Origin: JAVBRA01 sp031548435
Lineage (GTDB): Bacteria > Bacteroidota > Bacteroidia > Bacteroidales > Rikenellaceae
DNA: 64,000 nt
Direction of reading: 5' to 3'
Assembly (NCBI GenBank): GCA_031548435.1
Contig: JAVBRA010000007.1
Coordinates: 93,328 to 157,327, forward strand
The notes under the pieces are model-generated. The model was not told the DNA's origin and did no database searches. It saw only the letters and a list, made by a program, of their open reading frames with translations. Positions within the stretch are counted from its first letter, which is position 1; each line of letters begins with the position of its first letter. Position numbers and translations under genes: made by a program. Positions 59,846 to 64,000 of this stretch are shown here, piece by piece.

Positions 59846-60244
59846 TTAGTAAATGTAGCACAATACCTCGCCGCCGACGTTCTGCTCGCGGGCAGCCTTG
59901 TCGGTCATCACACCCTTTGAGGTCGACACGATGGCGATACCCAGGCCGTTGAGCACTTTGGGCATATCCTCGGCGCCCACATAGCGGCGAAGGCCGGGAC
60001 GGCTAACGCGCTTAAGGCCTTTGATGGCGTTGGTTTTGGTTTGCGCGTGATACTTCAGAGCTATTTTGATAGTGGCGTGGCCACGCTCGTCGGTATCGAA
60101 CTTGTACGCCAGTATATATCCCTGGTCGTAGAGGATCTTGGTCATTTCCTGCTTGATCTTCGAGCCGGGAGCTTCGACCACTTTGTGGCCGGCTTTCACC
60201 GCGTTTCTAATTCGTGTCAGAAAATCCGAAATAGGATCAGTCAT
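59846..60244 (-). CDS. rpsH: 30S ribosomal protein S8
   Basis: 132 residues, MTDPISDFLTRIRNAVKAGHKVVEAP start and GIAIVSTSKGVMTDKAAREQNVGGEVLCYIY end. In enterobacteria S8 represses the spc operon; that is not shown here. Confidence 0.98.
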   Translation of the reverse strand: MTDPISDFLTRIRNAVKAGHKVVEAPGSKIKQEMTKILYDQGYILAYKFDTDERGHATIKIALKYHAQTKTNAIKGLKRVSRPGLRRYVGAEDMPKVLNGLGIAIVSTSKGVMTDKAAREQNVGGEVLCYIY

Positions 60245-60276
60245 TGTTTTTTATTTTAAAAGTGTGTGTTGCTTGT

Positions 60277-60546
60277 TTACCACGAAGCCTTCTTAACTCC
60301 GGGGATCAGGCCTTTGCTGGCCATTTCGCGGAACTGGATGCGGCTGATGCCGAAAAGGCGCATGTAACCCTTGGGGCGGCCGGTGATCTGGCAGCGGTTG
60401 TGAAGACGGATAGGGTTGGAGTTGCGCGGAAGTTTCGACAGACCGGCCTGGTCGCCGGCTTCTTTCAAGGCGGCGCGTTTGGCGGCGTAGCGTTGCACGA
60501 GTTTGAGGCGTTTCACCTCACGTGCCTTCATCGATTCTTTTGCCAT
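60277..60546 (-). CDS. rpsN: 30S ribosomal protein S14
   Basis: 89 residues, the long form without the CxxC zinc pairs (a single Cys in HNRCQITGRPKGYMRLFGISRIQFRE). This is the C-minus S14 type. Confidence 0.97.
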   Translation of the reverse strand: MAKESMKAREVKRLKLVQRYAAKRAALKEAGDQAGLSKLPRNSNPIRLHNRCQITGRPKGYMRLFGISRIQFREMASKGLIPGVKKASW

Positions 60547-60548
60547 TC

Positions 60549-61109
60549 TTATTGGTTCTTTTTAGCGTTTTTGAAAGGAAGGCCGAACTCTTTCAGAAGG
60601 GCGTAGCCTTCCTCGTCGGTGTTGGCGCTCGTAACGAAGGTGATCTCCATACCGAACATTTTGGTGATCTTGTCGATCTCCATTTCGGGGAAGATGATCT
60701 GCTCCGTAACGCCGAGGGTGTAGTTACCCTGGCCGTCGAATTTCTCGTTGATGCCTTTGAAGTCGCGGATGCGGGGCAGGGCCACGGCGATCAGACGCTC
60801 CAGGAACTCGTACATCTTGGTGTCGCGCAGCGTCACGCGCACGCCGATGGGCATACCTTTACGCAGCTTGAAGTTCGAGATGTCCTTCGTCGATTTGGTC
60901 TGGACGGCTTTCTGGCCGGTTATCGTGGTGAGCTCCTGCTGGGCTACCTCGATGAGCTTCTTGTCGGCGATAGCCTGGCCCATACCCTGGTTGATGACGA
61001 TCTTGGTGAGTTTCGGAGCCTGCATGATGCTGGTGTAGCCGAACTGCTTCATCAGTGCGGGAACGATCTGTTCCTTGTACTGGGTCTTAAGAGTAGGTTT
61101 GTATGCCAT
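60549..61109 (-). CDS. rplE: 50S ribosomal protein L5
   Basis: 186 residues; KIVINQGMGQAIADKK, LRKGMPIGVRVTLRDTKMYEFLERL and GNYTLGVTEQIIFPEME are L5 marks. Binds 5S rRNA. Start overlaps rplX stop by 1 bp. Confidence 0.98.
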   Translation of the reverse strand: MAYKPTLKTQYKEQIVPALMKQFGYTSIMQAPKLTKIVINQGMGQAIADKKLIEVAQQELTTITGQKAVQTKSTKDISNFKLRKGMPIGVRVTLRDTKMYEFLERLIAVALPRIRDFKGINEKFDGQGNYTLGVTEQIIFPEMEIDKITKMFGMEITFVTSANTDEEGYALLKEFGLPFKNAKKNQ

Positions 61110-61432
61110 TATTTGATCTCCTCCCCTGACTTTTTAGCGATGCGAACTAATTTACCTTTTGCATTCTCCTTGCGGCCCACGCGGGTGGCTTTGCCACTTT
61201 TGGGGTCGAGGGGTTGCAGATTCGAGATGTGTATCGCGGCTTCCTGCTCGACGATACCTCCCTGGGGGCTCTTAGCGTTGGGTTTGGTGTGTTTCTTGAC
61301 CAGATTCACGCCTTCAACGATGGCGCGCTGTTTGTCAACAATCACTTCCAGAACCTTGCCCTGCTGGCCGCGGCTGTTGCCTGCGTTCACGTAGACAGTG
61401 TCCCCTTTCTTTATGTGCAATTTAACTGACAT
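61109..61432 (-). CDS. rplX: 50S ribosomal protein L24
   Basis: 107 residues; KOW motif in KLHIKKGDTVYVNAGNSRGQQGKVLEV; HTKPNAKSPQGGIVEQEAAIHISN follows. Early assembly protein. Confidence 0.98.
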   Translation of the reverse strand: MSVKLHIKKGDTVYVNAGNSRGQQGKVLEVIVDKQRAIVEGVNLVKKHTKPNAKSPQGGIVEQEAAIHISNLQPLDPKSGKATRVGRKENAKGKLVRIAKKSGEEIK

Positions 61433-61452
61433 TGTTTTTTGACTTAAGTTGT

Positions 61453-61818
61453 TTAGAGAACTTCGGGGGCCAGCGAGATGATCTTCATATACTGATCACG
61501 CAGCTCGCGTGCAACGGGGCCGAAGATACGCGTGCCGCGCATCTCACCCTGGTTGTTGAGAAGCACCACGGCGTTGTCGTCGAAACGGATGTAAGAACCG
61601 TTCTGGCGGCGAATCTCCTTTTTGGTGCGTACCACGACCGCTTTAGAAACCGTCCCCTTCTTCATATCGCCCGAAGGAGTGGCGCTCTTGACGGTCACTA
61701 CAATCTTATCGCCTATGGAGGCGTAGCGCTTGCCCGTACCGCCCAACACGCGGATGCAAAGGACCTCCTTCGCGCCGCTGTTGTCGGCTACGGTCAGCCT
61801 GCTTTCTTGTTGTATCAT
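61453..61818 (-). CDS. rplN: 50S ribosomal protein L14
   Basis: 121 residues; MIQQESRLTVADNSGAKEVLCIRVLGG and GTRIFGPVARELRDQYMKIISLAPEVL are diagnostic. Confidence 0.98.
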   Translation of the reverse strand: MIQQESRLTVADNSGAKEVLCIRVLGGTGKRYASIGDKIVVTVKSATPSGDMKKGTVSKAVVVRTKKEIRRQNGSYIRFDDNAVVLLNNQGEMRGTRIFGPVARELRDQYMKIISLAPEVL

Positions 61819-61820
61819 GA

Positions 61821-62075
61821 CTATTTAGCTCTTTCTATGATTTCTACTAACCTCCAACGCTTGGTCTTGCTCAGCGGACGGGTCTCCATAATGCGTACGG
61901 TGTCGCCCGGGTTGGTGGTATTTTCGTCGTCGGCGGCCACGAACTTGGTGGTTTTGTTGACGAACTTACCGTAGATCGGATGCTTCACCTTGCGTTTGAC
62001 GGCAACCACCATGGACTTGTCCATTTTGCTGCTGACAACCACCCCGATGCGCTCTTTCCTGAGATTTCTTTCCAT
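61821..62075 (-). CDS. rpsQ: 30S ribosomal protein S17
   Basis: 84 residues; RKERIGVVVSSKMDKSMVVAVKRKVKHPIYGK and the OB-fold end ETRPLSKTKRWRLVEIIERAK. Confidence 0.98.
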   Translation of the reverse strand: MERNLRKERIGVVVSSKMDKSMVVAVKRKVKHPIYGKFVNKTTKFVAADDENTTNPGDTVRIMETRPLSKTKRWRLVEIIERAK

Positions 62076-62083
62076 GGGTAATG

Positions 62084-62275
62084 TTATTTAACGGTTTTCT
62101 GACGCAGGATGGTCATCATTCGGGCGATGTCCTTGCGGGATTTTTTGAACGTAGAGGCATTCTCCACCGGCGAGGTGGCGTGAGCGAGTTTGGCTTTGTT
62201 AAGCGCGGCTTTCTCGGCGGCGATGCGCTCCTGGAGATCCTTAACGGAAAGGTCTTTTACTTCTGCAGTTTTCAT
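62084..62275 (-). CDS. rpmC: 50S ribosomal protein L29
   Basis: 63 residues, two helices (KDLSVKDLQERIAAEKAALNKAK and KKSRKDIARMMTILRQK); lies by the peptide exit tunnel. Confidence 0.97.
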   Translation of the reverse strand: MKTAEVKDLSVKDLQERIAAEKAALNKAKLAHATSPVENASTFKKSRKDIARMMTILRQKTVK

Positions 62276-62290
62276 TCTCTTTCTCGTTTT

Positions 62291-62719
62291 TTAGATTTCG
62301 GTGTCGGTATAATCCCTGCGCACGACGAATTTCGTCGCGATGGGAAGTTTCTGGGCGCCGAGGCGCAGAGCCTCCTGGGCCACTTCGAAGGGAACGCCTT
62401 CGGCCTCGATGAGGATACGTCCGGGGGTTACGGGAGCCACGAATCCTTCGGGCGCACCTTTACCTTTACCCATACGTACCTCGGCGGGTTTCTTGGTGAT
62501 AGGTTTGTCCGGGAATATACGGATCCATATTTGTCCTTCACGTTTCATATGGCGCACGATGGCCTGACGGGCAGCCTCTATCTGGCGGCCGGTGATCCAG
62601 GTCGAATCGAGAGCTTTGATACCGAAAGAGCCGAAAGCAAGCTGGTTCCCGCGTCCTGCGAGACCCTTCATACGACCTTTCTGCATCCTGCGGAATTTGG
62701 TTTTTTTAGGCTGTAACAT
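62291..62719 (-). CDS. rplP: 50S ribosomal protein L16
   Basis: 142 residues; MLQPKKTKFRRMQKGRMKGLA start and MGKGKGAPEGFVAPVTPGRILIE in the core. Close to the A site and peptidyl transferase centre. Confidence 0.98.
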   Translation of the reverse strand: MLQPKKTKFRRMQKGRMKGLAGRGNQLAFGSFGIKALDSTWITGRQIEAARQAIVRHMKREGQIWIRIFPDKPITKKPAEVRMGKGKGAPEGFVAPVTPGRILIEAEGVPFEVAQEALRLGAQKLPIATKFVVRRDYTDTEI

Positions 62720-62734
62720 CTCTTATTATACCTT

Positions 62735-63532
62735 TTACCTGTTATTTCTTCTTTTCTTGTTGCGGTCGCCTCCACGGTCGCCGCCCCTGTCACGGTCACC
62801 ACGTCCGCGGCGGTCACGGTCACCCCTCTCGCCGCGATCCTGGAAGCCGCCGCCCTGGGCCGAAGCCCCGGCTACGCTCGCGCCAGCGATCTCGAACAAG
62901 TCGCGTTTGCCGTAAACCTCGCCCGTGCAAATCCACACTTTGATGCCCAGCAGACCCACTTTCGTGAGGGCTTCGCACAAAGCGTAATCGATGTCGGCGC
63001 GGAAGGTGTGAAGAGGAATACGTCCCTCTTTGTAGGTTTCGCTGCGTGCCATTTCGGCCCCGCCTACGCGGCCCGATACCTGGATTTTGATACCCTCGGC
63101 ACCCATACGCATCGTCGATGCGATAGTGGTCTTAACGGCGCGGCGGAAAGAGATGCGGCCTTCGAGCTGACGGGCGATGTTGTTGCCAACGATCACCGCG
63201 TCGATCTCGGGACGCTTAACTTCGAAGATATTGATCTGGACGTCCTTGCCGGTGAGTTTTTTCAACTCCTCCTTCAGCTTGTCCACTTCCTGGCCGCCTT
63301 TGCCGATGATGATGCCGGGGCGGGCGGTGGAAATCGTAACGGTAACCAGTTTGAGCGTGCGCTCGATGATGATTTTGCTGATGCTCGCTTTGGCAAGACG
63401 GGCGCCCAGGTACTCACGTATCTTGGCGTCTTCGACCAGTTTGCTGGAAAAATCTTTCCCGCCATACCAGTTGGAATCCCAGCCGCGTATGATACCGAGT
63501 CGGTTTGCTATCGGATTAACTTTTTGTCCCAT
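62735..63532 (-). CDS. rpsC: 30S ribosomal protein S3
   Basis: 265 residues. MGQKVNPIANRLGIIRGWDS start; KH domain loop GKGG (77-80). After about residue 220 the tail is unusually rich in Arg, Gly and Asp (repeats of GDRDRRG and RGGDR), ending KKRRNNR. Confidence 0.98.
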   Translation of the reverse strand: MGQKVNPIANRLGIIRGWDSNWYGGKDFSSKLVEDAKIREYLGARLAKASISKIIIERTLKLVTVTISTARPGIIIGKGGQEVDKLKEELKKLTGKDVQINIFEVKRPEIDAVIVGNNIARQLEGRISFRRAVKTTIASTMRMGAEGIKIQVSGRVGGAEMARSETYKEGRIPLHTFRADIDYALCEALTKVGLLGIKVWICTGEVYGKRDLFEIAGASVAGASAQGGGFQDRGERGDRDRRGRGDRDRGGDRGGDRNKKRRNNR

Positions 63533-63533
63533 C

Positions 63534-63950
63534 TTACTCTACGGTTTTTTCTTTGGTTACGATTTTATCAACCACGATGGTCACGTGGTTCGAACGCTTG
63601 CGGATGCGGTGGGCACGACCCTGGGGAGCAGGCTGCACGCGCTTGAGCATACGGCCGCAATCCACGGTGATTTCCTGAACGCACAGCGGAGTGTCCTCCA
63701 AGCGTTGTCCTTCGTTTTTGGCTTCCCAGTTGGCGATAGCCGAACGGAGCAGCTTCTCGACCCTGATCGATGCCTCCTTCTTCGAGAAGTGGAGGATACC
63801 CAGGGCCTTGTTGATCTCCACACCACGCACCAGGTCGGCTACAAGCCTCATTTTGCGGGGCGAGGTGGGGCAGTCGCGCATGATGGCTATCGCCTTCTGC
63901 GCTTTCTCGGCCTTCTGTTTCTCGGCCATTATGTTTTTCCTTGAACCCAT
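63534..63950 (-). CDS. rplV: 50S ribosomal protein L22
   Basis: 138 residues; MRDCPTSPRKMRLVADLVRGVEINKALGIL and the end RAHRIRKRSNHVTIVV. A Lys/Ala-rich N-terminal extension (MGSRKNIMAEKQKAEKAQK) precedes the core; an inner Met (MAEKQ) could also start it. Confidence 0.96.
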   Translation of the reverse strand: MGSRKNIMAEKQKAEKAQKAIAIMRDCPTSPRKMRLVADLVRGVEINKALGILHFSKKEASIRVEKLLRSAIANWEAKNEGQRLEDTPLCVQEITVDCGRMLKRVQPAPQGRAHRIRKRSNHVTIVVDKIVTKEKTVE

Positions 63951-63956
63951 GTCCTA

Positions 63957-64000
63957 CTATTTTTTCTTGTTGCCTGCGTGACCACGGAAGTTACGCGTGG
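63957..64000 (-). CDS. rpsS: 30S ribosomal protein S19, C-terminal end
   Basis: Only the last 14 codons are inside the window (TRNFRGHAGNKKK then TAG). The match to the S19 C-terminus and the position before rplV identify it. Confidence 0.9.
   Translation of the reverse strand, partial: TRNFRGHAGNKKK

Overview
The window comes from a member of the order Bacteroidales. The signs are promoters of the TTTG-N19/20-TAnnTTTG type, few Shine-Dalgarno sites, NVEAL peptides, six-bladed beta-propeller lipoproteins, a GH172/DUF2961 enzyme, a FISUMP-like relic, and a ribosomal operon that ends in L17 with enolase behind it. High GC content and gene content recall Alistipes/Rikenellaceae, but the genus is an inference.

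Layout. 1-7.8 kb (minus): MacAB/TolC-type export operon with two FtsX permeases, an ATPase, an adaptor and a cut-off TolC, and with an S41 protease and three related small secreted proteins between the permeases. 8-9.4 kb: NVEAL peptide plus propeller lipoprotein. 9.7-13.3 kb (plus): class A PBP and asd. 13.5-17.8 kb (minus): pheA, aminotransferase, tyrA and fused DAHP synthase/chorismate mutase, preceded by a clear ribosome-controlled attenuator with a Phe/Tyr-rich leader peptide. 18.2 kb: tRNA-Tyr and tRNA-Gly. 18.5-20.7 kb (minus): TIGR02757 protein, LolD-like ATPase, folP. 21-25.4 kb (plus): FISUMP relic, pgeF, small lipoprotein, ogt, GH172 enzyme.

25.6-31.16 kb is an AT-richer integrated element in the 3' half of a tRNA-Thr gene, bounded by near-identical 149-bp direct repeats. 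It encodes a tyrosine recombinase, a single-subunit polymerase with Pol I/T7 RNAP-type motifs A, B and C, a TerB-like protein, a small membrane protein and a retropepsin-like aspartic protease. It also has a 677-bp gene-free interval with many complementary segments and three copies of an 18-20-bp near-palindrome. I regard this element as the most likely undescribed system here.

31.2-51.7 kb is core and accessory chromosome: three beta-barrel paralogues, Fsr-type MFS transporter, fabD, nitroreductase, AsmA protein, PIF1-HRDC helicase, Ca2+ P-type ATPase, oxyR, tag, TonB, tRNA-Ala, rlmN, a second propeller/NVEAL pair and eno. 51.9-64 kb (minus) is the S10/spc/alpha ribosomal supercluster from S19 (cut by the window edge) to rpoA-L17, with secY, map and infA inside.
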